DNA from: Parafrankia sp041008525
Lineage (GTDB): Bacteria; Actinomycetota; Actinomycetes; Frankiales; Frankiaceae
Length of the DNA: 64,000 nt
Reading direction: 5' to 3'
Assembly: GCF_041008525.1 (NCBI RefSeq)
Contig: NZ_JBFLUG010000037.1
Coordinates: 1 to 64,000 of the forward strand
Position numbers and translations under genes: made by a program. Positions 26,753 to 35,806 of the stretch are shown here, one piece after another (the first letter of the stretch is position 1; each line of letters opens with the position of its first letter). Under the pieces are notes generated by a model. That model did not search any database. It was not told the DNA's origin and worked only from the letters and a program-made list of their open reading frames with translations.

Positions 26753-27502
26753 TCAGGTGAGAGCGGGCTGCCGTGGCGTCACGGCCACGGACGGAATGCT
26801 GCCCCCGCAGCGCAGGACGGTGTCGACGACCTGGACCAGCTCGGCGACGTCGAGGAGGGAGCCGCCGCCCTGCAGGCCCTGCTTCGCCCAGATCGGGCGG
26901 AAGGCGGCCATGGCCTCCATGTCCCACCCGTGGGTGAACTCCGTCCTGGCGTCACCCTCGCCGCCGGCGCAGTCGCCGACGATGACCCGGGTGAAGCCGA
27001 TGGCGGGGTACTCCGCGCGCAGCGACTCGACGAGCTTGTCCAGCGCGGCCTTGCTGACGTTGTAGGCGGCGAAGCCGGGCCACGGCGAGGTGAGGGAGGC
27101 GCTGACCGAGGACAGGTAGGCCGCGACGCCGCCCGAGGCCGCGAGGTGGGGCAGGGCCGCGGCGGTGATGAGGGCCGCCCCGATGACGTTCGTGTCGAAG
27201 GCCTGGCGCCAGGTCGCCGCACCGATCTTGTCGAAGGCGACGAGCGGGCCGATGCCGGTGGCGTAGACGAGGCCGTCGATGCCGCCGAGACCGGCGGCCG
27301 CCTCCTCGATCGCGTCGGCGCAGGACTGCTCGTCGGTCACGTCGCAGGCGACGGCGAGCGCACCGGGGCCGGCGTCCTTCGTCGCGTCGGCCAGCCGGTC
27401 CTTCCGACGGGCTAAGAGGGCGACCTGGTCACCCCGCTGCCCGAGACTGACGCCGATACACCGGCCGAGACCGCTCGAGGCACCGACCACGACAACCTTC
27501 AT
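26753..27502 (-). CDS. short-chain dehydrogenase/reductase
   Basis: The 249-residue protein is a classical SDR. The NAD(P)-binding motif VVVGASSGLGRCIG is near residues 4-17, NxxG appears as YATGIG, catalytic Ser is in YLSSVSASL, and YNVSK contains the Tyr and Lys of the active site. RK in LLARRKDRL favours NADP(H). The final segment lacks the usual GG motif but keeps the fold. GGAG lies about 13 bases before the ATG at 27502. The substrate is unknown. It appears to be transcribed alone. Confidence 0.85.
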   Translation of the reverse strand: MKVVVVGASSGLGRCIGVSLGQRGDQVALLARRKDRLADATKDAGPGALAVACDVTDEQSCADAIEEAAAGLGGIDGLVYATGIGPLVAFDKIGAATWRQAFDTNVIGAALITAAALPHLAASGGVAAYLSSVSASLTSPWPGFAAYNVSKAALDKLVESLRAEYPAIGFTRVIVGDCAGGEGDARTEFTHGWDMEAMAAFRPIWAKQGLQGGGSLLDVAELVQVVDTVLRCGGSIPSVAVTPRQPALT

Positions 27503-27691
27503 GCTGTTCGCTCCGCTCTCCGACTGACGGCTCCCTGGCGGCAGAGCTCCGCCGATGGCGCAGCGCTGCCCGTGCGTGCCCGTCGCCGCCGGTGTCCGGA
27601 CGTCCCGTGACCGGTGACACTGCAGGCCCGCCAACCCATCATCGCTGGCAGAGGTGATGTCGGTCGAGCCTCGGTGTCGGTCGAGCCTCGG

Positions 27692-28420
27692 TCAGGGCGT
27701 GGGGGTGTCGTCCACCCGCGCCGCCTCGGCCATGGCCCGGCCGTAGCGCTCGGCGCCGACCGAGCGCACCGGGCAGGCCGTCATCGGCGGCTGGACCACC
27801 GGGCAGAAATGCACGCCGTCCGGGCTGCGAACCGTGACCAGCCCGTCGCTGTCGCAGGTCTCGCCGGCCGCGCAGGGCAGCCGCGGAACGAACAGGCCCT
27901 TGTAGGTGAGGGTCTGCCCGACCGGGGCCACCCGGACGTCCGACCGCATGCTGGCGATGTCGCGCCACAGCCGGTCGAGGGCGGTGAGGCCGTCGGAGTC
28001 GACGGCCTGGTCCCTGCGGGGCGGGGCGTCGATCAGGATGACCTCGGTGCCGCGCCGGGTGAGGATCTCGACGGCTTCGGTGACGTCGTTGCGGTAGGCG
28101 GTGAGCAGGTCACGGTCGCGCATGCACTCCGAGCCGGTGTTGCCGGAGAAGGACAGCACCGCGACGCTCGGCTTCCAGCGGCGGCCCTGTCTGCGCATGT
28201 CGTCGAGCCAGTCGCACGGGGCTGTCCCGCCCCAGGTGTGGGCCTGCGCCTGGGTGGAGCCGTCCTTCTGGGCCGCTGCGACGAACGCGTCGCGGGACTC
28301 CCAGGCCAGCGAGTCGCCCCAGAGCGCGACCCGCTGCTCGTCCGGGTCGTTCCGGCCGGCGGTCAGCGCGATCACGGCCAGGACGATGGCACCCGCGAAC
28401 ATCCAGCCGATGATGCCCAC
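27692..28420 (-). CDS. membrane-anchored SGNH-type hydrolase
   Basis: The 242-residue protein has one N-terminal membrane segment (about 2-22), then an SGNH/GDSL esterase fold. Block I is ALWGDSLAWES with the catalytic Ser, a WGG segment is near residue 62, Asn is in SFSGNTGSE, and the D-x-x-H pair is in SPDGVHFCP. It resembles the SGNH domain found at the end of acyltransferase-3 proteins such as the one at 56098-58758. It probably removes or transfers acyl groups on surface glycans outside the membrane. Several Cys pairs fit an extracellular location. The start codon is GTG. Confidence 0.78.
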   Translation of the reverse strand: MGIIGWMFAGAIVLAVIALTAGRNDPDEQRVALWGDSLAWESRDAFVAAAQKDGSTQAQAHTWGGTAPCDWLDDMRRQGRRWKPSVAVLSFSGNTGSECMRDRDLLTAYRNDVTEAVEILTRRGTEVILIDAPPRRDQAVDSDGLTALDRLWRDIASMRSDVRVAPVGQTLTYKGLFVPRLPCAAGETCDSDGLVTVRSPDGVHFCPVVQPPMTACPVRSVGAERYGRAMAEAARVDDTPTP

Positions 28421-28791
28421 GCGTGGGATGTTCAGCGTGACTCCTCTCCACGGACGCCGGGGCGCTCGCGCCGGGCATCAGGATCCGACGAGTGCGGAGT
28501 CACTCACCGTCGGACCTCTCACGATCGAACCACTAGCCATCAGACACAGACAGGCCACGGATACGGACACGGGCATGCCACAGATGCCATCTGTGCTGCA
28601 CCGGCCCGGCCCGGCCCCGCCCGGCCCCGCCCGGCCTACGCCCAGGGTAGGACCGCAACGGACGCCCGGGGTGGCACGCAGGCGCGCAGCGGACGCCCGT
28701 CGCCATCCCGCGGGGATCCCTGGCCGGTGATGTGCCGGAACCGGGTGGCCTTGTCGGTGTTACGTGCTGACAGCGGGCTGCCCCCGCCTGC
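28421..28791. other. gene-free region with G/C-rich direct repeats
   Basis: About 370 bases lie between the start of the SGNH hydrolase gene and the end of the phospholipase D-like gene. A run of tandem GGCCCGGCCCCGCCC-type units sits at about 28600-28640, and a small hairpin (CAGATGCCATCTG) near 28582. No gene is supported. It probably contains the hydrolase promoter and the phospholipase terminator. Confidence 0.4.
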
Positions 28792-30483
28792 TCACCAGGT
28801 GTTGTCGCCGCGCATGCGGCGCGGACGGCCGTCCGGGTCGTAGACGGCGTGGTAAAGCGGTGCGGCCCAGGCGCGGGTGAGCCGGTTCAGACGCTGCGGC
28901 TGGTGCGGCCGGACCCGCCCGGGCGGGCGGGGGCCCACCTGGCCCCCGTGGTGCCAGGCCTCCAGCTGCTCGGCGCGGCGCCGGAACGCCTTGAAACCGG
29001 CCTCGGGGTCGAGGAGCTCGGCGTCGTCACCGTCCCAGTCGAGGTGCTCGCGCCAGAGCTCGAGCCGCAGCTCGCGGGCGAACACCCGTGCCCCGTCGCC
29101 GAGCCCGCCCGGATCGGCGGGCTCGCGCAGGTCGAGTGTGGTGTCGATCGTGGCGACGGCGAGCTCCGAGTCGTGGCTCCACGAGCGCCGGTTCAGGTTG
29201 TCCGAACCCACCGATGCCCAGACGTCGTCGACGGTCACAGCCTTCGAATGGACGTACACCGGCGTGCCGGCATGGTTCTCCACGTCGTACACGCCGACGC
29301 GCTCGCCACCGGCGGTGCGGCAGATCTCCAGCGCCTGCTCCCGGCCGACGAGGTTCGGCGGCAGCGCGAACCGGCCCCCCTGCGTCGGGAACCGCGGGAC
29401 GACGATCACCAGGTGCAGCTCCGGTTCGCGGCGCAGCGCCTCCGCGAACAGCCGCGCCACCTCGGTGGACCACATGTACTGGTCCTCCAGGTAGATCAGC
29501 CGCCGGGCCCGGCGCAGCGCCTTCCGGTACGCCCGCGCGATCGACCGCTCGCCGTGGCGCGCGAACGGGTAGTGGGGGCGCCGCCGCGGGTAGGTGCGCA
29601 GGATCTGCACGGCGTGCGGCCCCACCGGCGCCGGGTCCTCCGCCTGTGGTGGCAGCCGGTCCGGGTCCGTCTCCACCGGGCGGAAGCGGTAGTACGCCTG
29701 CCTTGGCGGATTCGGGTTGTTGGGGCTGGCCGGGTCGTCCCAGCGCTCGCGGAACGTCCGCTCCAGATCGCCGACGGCCGGCCCGCGCACCTCGACCTGG
29801 ATGTCGTGCCAGGGCGGCGCCTGCCCGTAGGCGTCGGCGATCGGCTGGCTCTGCGGGTCGCCGGCGTGCGCGGCGTCGTCCCGGCGGCTGTAACACAGGT
29901 CGATGCCGCCGACGAACGCCACCGCATCGTCACCGGGACCGTTGGCGCTGTCCGCGCTGTCGGCGCTGTCGGCGCTGTCGGCGCTGTCGGCGCTGCTCGT
30001 ACTGCTCGCGCTGCCGGTCCCGCCGGTGCCGGCGGAGCGGCGGACGACGACCAGCTTCTGGTGGTGCGACCCGTTGCGGTGCACCCGGTGGTCGAGCACC
30101 ACCTGTGCGCCCGAGAGGTTCAGCTCCTCGGCGAGCCGCCGGTTCGGCCGCGAACTGAAGGACAACAGCTCCAGGTGGGAGCGCCACATCAGCCCGCGGA
30201 CGGTGACACCCCGCCCGGCCGCCCGCCCGAGCACCCGGCCCACCTCCGAGCCGGCACCGTCGAGCCGCTCGTCGAGGTCACCGCGCCAGTCGGTGAACAG
30301 CAGCAGATCCCCCGCGCGCAGGCCCTCGACGACCTCCAGCAGCCGGGAGAAGTAGGCCCGGCCATGAACCAGGGGGCGGACCAGGTTGCCCGTCGTCCAG
30401 GCCTGCCCGTCGGGGTGGCGGCTGTCCAGATCGGTGTCCGGGTTGCCGCGTTCCTCGGCAGTGAGGAACCACTGGTCGAGCAT
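28792..30483 (-). CDS. phospholipase D-like protein with repeat-split first HKD motif
   Basis: The 563-residue protein has two phospholipase-D-type half-sites. The second (near residue 409) is canonical, VHSKAVTVDDVWASVGSDNLN. The first (near 140) reads HHQKLVVVR, so Arg stands where the Asp of HxKx4D is expected. It is separated from its partner strand AFVGGIDLCYSRRDD by an insert containing six Ala-Asp-Ser units. These enzymes cleave or transfer phosphatidyl groups through a His nucleophile. No signal peptide is seen, so it is probably cytoplasmic or peripheral. AAGGAGG lies 8 bases before the ATG at 30483, which decides the start against a frame open to 30573. Confidence 0.85.
   Translation of the reverse strand: MLDQWFLTAEERGNPDTDLDSRHPDGQAWTTGNLVRPLVHGRAYFSRLLEVVEGLRAGDLLLFTDWRGDLDERLDGAGSEVGRVLGRAAGRGVTVRGLMWRSHLELLSFSSRPNRRLAEELNLSGAQVVLDHRVHRNGSHHQKLVVVRRSAGTGGTGSASSTSSADSADSADSADSADSANGPGDDAVAFVGGIDLCYSRRDDAAHAGDPQSQPIADAYGQAPPWHDIQVEVRGPAVGDLERTFRERWDDPASPNNPNPPRQAYYRFRPVETDPDRLPPQAEDPAPVGPHAVQILRTYPRRRPHYPFARHGERSIARAYRKALRRARRLIYLEDQYMWSTEVARLFAEALRREPELHLVIVVPRFPTQGGRFALPPNLVGREQALEICRTAGGERVGVYDVENHAGTPVYVHSKAVTVDDVWASVGSDNLNRRSWSHDSELAVATIDTTLDLREPADPGGLGDGARVFARELRLELWREHLDWDGDDAELLDPEAGFKAFRRRAEQLEAWHHGGQVGPRPPGRVRPHQPQRLNRLTRAWAAPLYHAVYDPDGRPRRMRGDNTW
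29944..29997 (-). repeat. 9-bp minisatellite encoding (Ala-Asp-Ser)n
   Basis: Six head-to-tail units of GGCGCTGTC (first, second and last units with one or two changes) lie inside the phospholipase D-like gene. Read on the coding strand they give repeated Ala-Asp-Ser. The unit is a multiple of three, so gain or loss of copies keeps the frame. It sits in the loop following the first active-site motif. Confidence 0.85.
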
Positions 30484-30835
30484 CTGCCGGTCCTCCTTCT
30501 CACGGTGCCGTGCGGACCGGCGCGGGTGGCGACAGATCGCCACGCCGCCGCGTGCTACACGCGTGAAACGCATGAAACCGAAACGTCGGATGTCAGACGA
30601 AGATCGGGGATCCTCCCGGAATGGTGTGTTCCCACCCCGGGCCGGTCTGAATCAGGCTGTTCGCCCCACAGCGACGTACGTGGGACGTCCCGGGACGCGC
30701 GTCGAAGGCCCGGCGCGGCGCGGAGCGAAGGCTCTCCCCGGGATGGCGCACGCTCGGTGCGGTGCGGTGCGCGGCCGGCTGGGAGCGGAGGTACGAAGCG
30801 GTGACCAGCAGCGACGGTGTGGCAAAGTGTCCGTC
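30484..30835. other. divergent promoter region
   Basis: About 350 bases lie between the phospholipase D-like gene (-) and the polysaccharide deacetylase gene (+). Apart from the strong Shine-Dalgarno at 30487-30493, I see only a modestly A/T-richer patch around 30560-30610 (GTGAAACGCATGAAACCGAA). No gene or clear operator was found. Confidence 0.4.
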
Positions 30836-31690
30836 ATGACGGGCGGAGCGCAGGCGCGGCCGGGGGGCGCGGCGGGTGGATCGGCGGGCCTGGTCGCGGG
30901 CGGGCTCGTCGTCACGGCGGCCGTGCTGGCCCATGGGTTGCCGTCGCTGATGACACTGCGCCGGCTGCGCACCGCGGTCGCCCCGCGCCTTGCCGGGGTC
31001 GGCCGGGCCGACCACGTCGCGTTGACCTTCGACGACGGGCCGGACCCGGCGTCCACACCGCAGTTTCTCGAGGTGCTCGACGAGCTCGCCGTCCGGGCGA
31101 CGTTCTTCGTGCTCGGCAGCATGGTGCGCAGGTCAACAGGCCTGACACGGGAGATGGCGGCAGCCGGCCACGAGCTGGCCGTGCACGGCTGGGACCACCG
31201 GCCGATGCTGCTTCGCGGGCCGATGTCCAGCTACGACCAGCTCGCCCGCACCCGCGATCTGGTGGCCGAGACGACCGGGCAGGTGCCGGCGCATGTCCGG
31301 CCGCCGCACGGGGTGCTGTCCTCGGGGGTGCTCGCCGCCGCGCGCCGCCTCGACCTCACACCCGTCCTGTGGACGGCGTGGGGCCGGGACTGGACGGCGA
31401 CGGCGACCCCGCAGACGGTGCTGGCCACGCTCGCGCCTGACCTGCGCGGCGGTGCCACCGTGCTGCTGCACGACAGCGACTGCACCTCCGCACCCGGCGC
31501 CTGGCGCAGCGCCCTTGGCGCCCTGCCGGAACTGGCCGCCCGCTGCGACGACGCCGGCCTGGTGCTCGGCCCGCTCGCCGACCACGGCCTGCGCGCCCCC
31601 GCGGCTGAAACGACTCAGAGACGCCCAGCGCTGGCGATATGCCGGAGAAGCCCTTGCTCCGCGGGCTACGTCTCCGGGTACAGCGAGTAG
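30836..31690 (+). CDS. polysaccharide deacetylase (NodB-like, CE4)
   Basis: The 284-residue protein has an N-terminal hydrophobic segment (about 16-35), probably a membrane anchor. The NodB domain follows: motif 1 LTFDDGPDPASTP (catalytic and metal Asp), motif 2 HGWDH (H-x3-H zinc ligands), motif 3 RPPHGV and a final VLLHDSD segment. It removes acetyl groups from peptidoglycan, chitin-like or surface glycans outside the membrane. The ATG at 30836 has no strong ribosome binding site, and GTG 30827 is an alternative. Its last 25 bases overlap the end of the convergent aldehyde dehydrogenase gene, so the C-terminal tail may be a recent extension. Confidence 0.82.
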   Translation: MTGGAQARPGGAAGGSAGLVAGGLVVTAAVLAHGLPSLMTLRRLRTAVAPRLAGVGRADHVALTFDDGPDPASTPQFLEVLDELAVRATFFVLGSMVRRSTGLTREMAAAGHELAVHGWDHRPMLLRGPMSSYDQLARTRDLVAETTGQVPAHVRPPHGVLSSGVLAAARRLDLTPVLWTAWGRDWTATATPQTVLATLAPDLRGGATVLLHDSDCTSAPGAWRSALGALPELAARCDDAGLVLGPLADHGLRAPAAETTQRRPALAICRRSPCSAGYVSGYSE

Positions 31691-33309
31691 GACGGGAAGT
31701 TGCCGTAGAGGCGTTCGTGGCTGTCGGACCCGACGGTGACGGCGTGGACGAGGTGTTCGCCGCCGACGAAGGCGCCCTTCCAGGACGCGCCGCGGCCACC
31801 GAACGGCTCGGCGCGGTCGCCGCGGGAGCGGGGCTTGTTGACACCGACCTTGAACGCGGCGAGTTCGCCGGACAGGCGCCGGGCGGTGGATTCGTCGTCG
31901 CAGGCGAGGGAGGCGACGAGCGCGCCGTTGGAGGCGTTCATGGCGGCGAGCAGTTCGGCTTCGGAGTCGACGATGACGATGCTGTCGATCGGCCCGAACG
32001 GTTCGGCGTGGTGCAGTGCGGCCGCCGGCGGCGGGTTGAGGATCGCGACGGGTGGGACGTACGCGGAGCGGTCCTGGTCGGGCAGGAACCGGCCGTCGGC
32101 CAGGTCGCCGCGGTAGAGCGGCAGGCCGCCCTTGGTGATCGCCTCGTCGACCTTGGCGGCGAGTTCCGTGGCCTTCTCGGCGGTGATGACCGGGCCGTAG
32201 TCGAGGTCGGGCAGCGGGTCGGCGTCGTGCTCGACGGCGAGGGGGTGCCCGAACCGGACGGAGGAGACCACCGGCAGGTACATCTGGAGGAACTGGTCGA
32301 ACAACTGCCGCTGGACGACGTAGCGCGGGTAGGCGGTGCAGCGCTGCTTGCCGTACTCGAAGCCCTTGCGCAGGTGACCGGCGAGCAGGTCCCACTGGGA
32401 GAAGTCCCAGATGCCCCAGGCGTTGAGGCCCTCCTGCTCGAGGAAGTGCCGCTTCCCGGTGTCAACGAGCGCGGCGGCGACCTGGCCGCCGGCGGAACGG
32501 CCGCCGACGAAGGCCAGGCAGCCGATCTCGGGGGCGCGCACCAGCGCGGACGACAGCCGTGACCCCGAACCGGAGACCAGAGAGACGGGCAGCCCGGCCC
32601 GGCGGGCCAGCGCGCAGGCCAGGGTGAGGCACGCGGCGCCGCCGTCGGTCGGTGTCTTCGCGATGGCTGCGTTGCCGGCGAGCATCTGCACCAGCATGGC
32701 GTGCATCAGCACGCTCATCGGGTAGTTCCAGCTCGCGATGTTGCTTACCGGGCCGGGCAGCGAGGTCCGGCCGGCGATCATGCTGTCGACCTCGTCGATG
32801 TACCAGCGGACGCCGTCCAGGGCGCGGTCGACGTCGGTGCGGGCCAGCCGCCACGGCTTGCCGATCTCCCAGACGAGGAGCAGTGCGAGCAGCTCGCGAT
32901 GCTCCTCCATGGCCTCGACCGCGGCGGTGACCCGGGCCTTGCGGTCGGCCAGCGGGACGTCGCGCCACTCCTTGTGGTCGTCGAGCGTGGCTCGGATGGC
33001 CTCACGGGCCTCGTCGGGGTCGATCATCGGGGGACCAGCGATCGGGGACCCGTCGATGGGTGAGAGGCTGTGGAGTGGATTGCCGGTTCGGTGCCACCGA
33101 CCGCCCCAGAGGTTGAGCAGGCGGTCCTCGTCGAAGGCCTCAGGTGCGACCTGGCGGGCGCGTGCGTAGGCGTCGGTCCAGGAGGTGCCCGGCTTCAGGT
33201 GCAGTCGGGGCGGGGGCGTGCTGGCTGCGGCGTCCATCTCCCGAGGGTCTCTCTGATCCGATCGTGGCGCCACCAAACTGACGTCAATGGCGTCGCTCAT
33301 CCCGTACAT
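31666..33309 (-). CDS. aldehyde dehydrogenase family protein
   Basis: The 547-residue protein matches the NAD(P)-dependent aldehyde dehydrogenase superfamily. The cofactor-binding core (ASWNYPMSVLMHAMLVQMLAGNAAIAKTP) and the general-base Glu in HFLEQEGLNAWG come first. The catalytic Cys is in GKQRCTAYPRYVV near residue 322. EPFGPIDSIVIV and the C-terminal NKPRSRGDRAEPFGG resemble the usual oligomerisation end. The Glu and Cys motifs differ slightly from textbook forms, suggesting a distinct subgroup. GAAGG precedes ATG 33309. ATG 33300 is another possible start. The gene appears to be transcribed alone. Confidence 0.85.
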   Translation of the reverse strand: MYGMSDAIDVSLVAPRSDQRDPREMDAAASTPPPRLHLKPGTSWTDAYARARQVAPEAFDEDRLLNLWGGRWHRTGNPLHSLSPIDGSPIAGPPMIDPDEAREAIRATLDDHKEWRDVPLADRKARVTAAVEAMEEHRELLALLLVWEIGKPWRLARTDVDRALDGVRWYIDEVDSMIAGRTSLPGPVSNIASWNYPMSVLMHAMLVQMLAGNAAIAKTPTDGGAACLTLACALARRAGLPVSLVSGSGSRLSSALVRAPEIGCLAFVGGRSAGGQVAAALVDTGKRHFLEQEGLNAWGIWDFSQWDLLAGHLRKGFEYGKQRCTAYPRYVVQRQLFDQFLQMYLPVVSSVRFGHPLAVEHDADPLPDLDYGPVITAEKATELAAKVDEAITKGGLPLYRGDLADGRFLPDQDRSAYVPPVAILNPPPAAALHHAEPFGPIDSIVIVDSEAELLAAMNASNGALVASLACDDESTARRLSGELAAFKVGVNKPRSRGDRAEPFGGRGASWKGAFVGGEHLVHAVTVGSDSHERLYGNFPSYSLYPET

Positions 33310-33721
33310 CCAGTCGCCTTCGATAGCTGGTTATGAAGCGGCGGTTACCGGGCTGGGGGACTACTGGGCGTTGTTGACCGGTTCTGCCGCGCAGGGAAGC
33401 ACCTGCCTGTGAATGCTCTGGCCGAGGCGGCCCGGGCCGGTGCCAGTGGCGTCCGTGCAGGTGCAACGCTCGGCCGGCGCGTCGGCGAGCGAAGTCGAGT
33501 TGGTACGGAAACGGGCAGGAAGACTGAACTCGGCCCAAAAGCGCGTACTATTTCCCCTATGTCGGATGTGTTAAGGACATGGAAGCGGGGGGTGACTTCA
33601 GCGCGCCTGCGACCTCGTGTGTGTAGTGCATCACGTAGAGTGGGCAGGTGTACGAACCGGCTTTCGCGCGCGGCAGAGAAGCCGCTTGGCGGAGAAACCG
33701 AACCCGATTTCCGGATGTGTG
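33310..33721. other. divergent intergenic region
   Basis: About 410 bases lie between the aldehyde dehydrogenase gene (-) and the NarL-type regulator gene (+). Small open frames present here carry no recognisable domain. The A/T-richer stretch around 33535-33570 (GCGTACTATTTCCCCTATG) is the best promoter candidate, but no paired -35 box is convincing. Confidence 0.4.
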
Positions 33722-34450
33722 ATGACGGCCAGTGTGGTGCCGCCGTCGGCCGCTGATGCCGACCCGACCCGTGACGCGACGCCCATACGGGTTCTCGTCG
33801 TGGACGATCACGAACTCTTCCTTCAGGGTCTGCAGGTGGTCCTGGACACCGAGGAGGACATCTCGGTGGTGGGGCGTGCCGCCGACGGGCAGGAGGCGCT
33901 CGTCCTCGCGTCCGGTACCGCGCCCGACATCGTCCTGATGGACGTGCGCATGCCCGGGCGCGACGGCATCGCTGCCGCGAGCGCCATCAAGCGGGCGGTG
34001 CCGCGCGTGCGCATCGTGATGCTGACCGTGTCGGACGAGGAGTCCGACCTCTTCGAAGCGATCAAGGCGGGTGCGGTCGGCTATCTGCTGAAGTCGATCC
34101 CGCCGCACGAGGTGGCCGACGCGGTGCGCGCCGTGCACAACGGCCAGAGCCTGATCAGCCCGTCGATGGCCTCGAAGCTCATGGTCGAGTTCGCGACCAT
34201 GGCCCGCGGCGGCAGCGGTGGCGGTGAGGACCGGCCGCGCGCCCACGCCCCGCATCTGACCGCGCGTGAGCTGGAGGTCCTCAAGCTCGTCGCCGAGGGG
34301 CGGGCCAACCGCGAGATCGCCCGCAAGCTCTTCATCAGCGAGAACACGGTGAAGAACCACGTGCGCAACATCCTGGACAAGCTCCAGCTCCACTCGCGGA
34401 TGGAGGCCGTCATGTACGCCGTCCGCCAGGGCCTGTTCGACATCGAGTAG
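33722..34450 (+). CDS. NarL/LuxR-family response regulator (orphan)
   Basis: The 242-residue protein has a receiver domain with phospho-acceptor Asp74 (DIVLMDVRMPG), the acidic pair DD (28-29) and Lys near 126 (GYLLKS). A LuxR-type helix-turn-helix (about 177-232, LTARELEVLKLVAEGRANREIARKLFISENTVKNHVRNILDKL) follows. This is the DegU/LiaR type. No histidine kinase gene is adjacent. The start ATG 33722 is preferred, and GTG 33719 is equally close to the weak upstream GGA. A strong hairpin terminator follows 51 bases after the stop, so it is a single-gene unit. Confidence 0.88.
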   Translation: MTASVVPPSAADADPTRDATPIRVLVVDDHELFLQGLQVVLDTEEDISVVGRAADGQEALVLASGTAPDIVLMDVRMPGRDGIAAASAIKRAVPRVRIVMLTVSDEESDLFEAIKAGAVGYLLKSIPPHEVADAVRAVHNGQSLISPSMASKLMVEFATMARGGSGGGEDRPRAHAPHLTARELEVLKLVAEGRANREIARKLFISENTVKNHVRNILDKLQLHSRMEAVMYAVRQGLFDIE

Positions 34451-34501
34451 GCCCCAGCCGTCCAGCCCCCCAGCCCCCAGCCGTCCAGCCCCCGGGACGC
34501 G

Positions 34502-34528
34502 AGCCGCTGCCGGCTGCCGGCAGCGGCT
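34502..34528 (+). terminator. 12-bp hairpin terminator of the NarL-type regulator gene
   Basis: AGCCGCTGCCGG (34502-34513), a 3-base loop, and the exact reverse complement (34517-34528) lie 51 bases past the stop codon. No U-tract follows. Confidence 0.6.
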
Positions 34529-35160
34529 GCTCCGCCGCCGACGGGCGGGGGCTACGCGGGCCGTGCGCGGTGGAGCCAGGTGCGCCGTGCCGGCAGCGTG
34601 GCTGGAAAGGCTCCCGGTGGGCTGTTGTTGGCCCACGGCCGGAACGTGCCAGAAAGAGGGGCACTGTCGGGCGTTCGCCGGTGAGATCCACCTCTCAACC
34701 GGTCTCGTGCAGAACTCCGGGCCAACCCAACCGCTTTTGGGGCTTTATGGCCAGCTTGTCCGTTATGCAGGCTGTGCTGGACGATGGCGGGGATTGCCAC
34801 TCGGGAAACCGACAGCGGGCGCGGTGAATGGCGTCGCCCCTGCGGTGCGGGGGAAGAGGCACAGGTGGGCGGCCCTGGAACGGCGGCCAGGCAAGGCCTC
34901 CAAGCGCCGGAACGGGGTGCCGGAACTGATCGCCGCAGAGTCAGGACGGATCCGGCTTCCGACCCGCAGTCGGCCGTGAACACACATCTGGTCGCATCGG
35001 ATTCCCGGCGGCGACCGCGGTGAGCAGAGTTGTGCGGCCCTTTGCTGCATTCCACCCCATACGATGTCGATGATGGCTAGCGTCATCGGTCGACCAGCCT
35101 GCTCGGCTGCCCGGCGAGACCGTCCGGCCAGCTCGACCGGGGACTGCATCCGTCGGGGAG
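34529..35160. other. gene-free stretch before the zinc-knuckle miniprotein
   Basis: About 630 bases with open frames on both strands, none with a plausible ribosome binding site plus recognisable sequence. No repeats or RNA gene were found. The overlapping minus-strand frames (34552-35055, 34763-35170) read as low-complexity Arg/Pro/Ser protein and are rejected. Confidence 0.4.
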
Positions 35161-35172
35161 GTGAGTACACCG

Positions 35173-35376
35173 GTGACCACAGCGGAGCAACCGTCCGGGG
35201 CTGACACGACCCCGGGCCGTGCGAGCATCATCAACCAGATCTGCCTGACCTGCCGTGGGGGTCGGGCGGTATTCGAGCTCCGCGCCGCGGATCAGGGCGG
35301 CACCGCGCCGCACCTGGAACCGTGCCGCCACTGCGCGGGCAAAGGCCGGCACGTCGGCCTTGTCCCGCCCGTATGA
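35173..35376 (+). CDS. 67-residue protein with DnaJ-like zinc knuckle
   Basis: A small protein with two Cys-x2-Cys-x-Gly half-sites, CLTCRGG and CRHCAGKG, about 28 residues apart. Together they would bind one zinc like a single repeat pair of the DnaJ Cys-rich domain. There is no J-domain. GTG 35173 is preferred because GGAGG lies about 10 bases upstream. GTG 35161 would add MSTP but is too close to the same GGAGG. Such stand-alone knuckles can be chaperone adaptors or RNA/protein-binding factors. No specific family was recognised. Confidence 0.6.
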   Translation: MTTAEQPSGADTTPGRASIINQICLTCRGGRAVFELRAADQGGTAPHLEPCRHCAGKGRHVGLVPPV

Positions 35377-35617
35377 TCATCCCGCCCGTATGATCATGCT
35401 CTGGTAGCGCCCGGCTACCCGGCCCACCCGCCCGGCGAGCCCGGCGGTCGCGGTTCGTCGGCACCCCGACACCGGACTGCCGGGCACCCCCGCCGAGCTT
35501 GGTCGGGGGCACGTGCGGCCACGCCCGGACGCGCGGAGGGAACCCAGGCTCTGTCGGGAGGGGCAGAGGGAAAAGAAGTGTGCCACCCACAGAAAGGTGA
35601 GTGGCACCGCTACCGCG

Positions 35618-35694
35618 TGGGGTGAGTGACGGGATTCGAACCCGCGACCCCCGGGACCACAACCCGGTGCTCTGCCAACTGAGCTACACCCACC
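35618..35694 (-). tRNA. tRNA-His (anticodon GTG)
   Basis: The minus strand folds into a complete cloverleaf. The 7-bp acceptor stem (GTGGGTG with CACTCAC, one G-U pair) carries an extra G at position -1 opposite discriminator C73, the identity mark of tRNA-His. The D-arm reads GCTCAGTTGGCAGAGC, the anticodon GTG is at 35658-35660, and the T-arm is CGGGTTCGAATCCCG. CCA is encoded at 35620-35618. It lies next to orn, an arrangement I know from other actinomycetes. Confidence 0.96.
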
Positions 35695-35806
35695 ACGAAC
35701 CGATCTGAACCGGACCCGATCTGAACCTCAACCGGGCTGAGCCATAGTACCGGTAGAACGGGCCGCTGTGACAGCCGGGTCGCGAGTGAGCGCGGACGCC
35801 CTTCGG

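Noticed and set aside
28600..28640. G/C-rich tandem units considered as a CRISPR-like array
   Set aside because: There are no spacers between units and no associated cas genes. It is simple G/C repetition.
34552..35055. 167-residue minus-strand frame in the gene-free stretch
   Set aside because: Low-complexity composition, no start signal and no recognisable domain.
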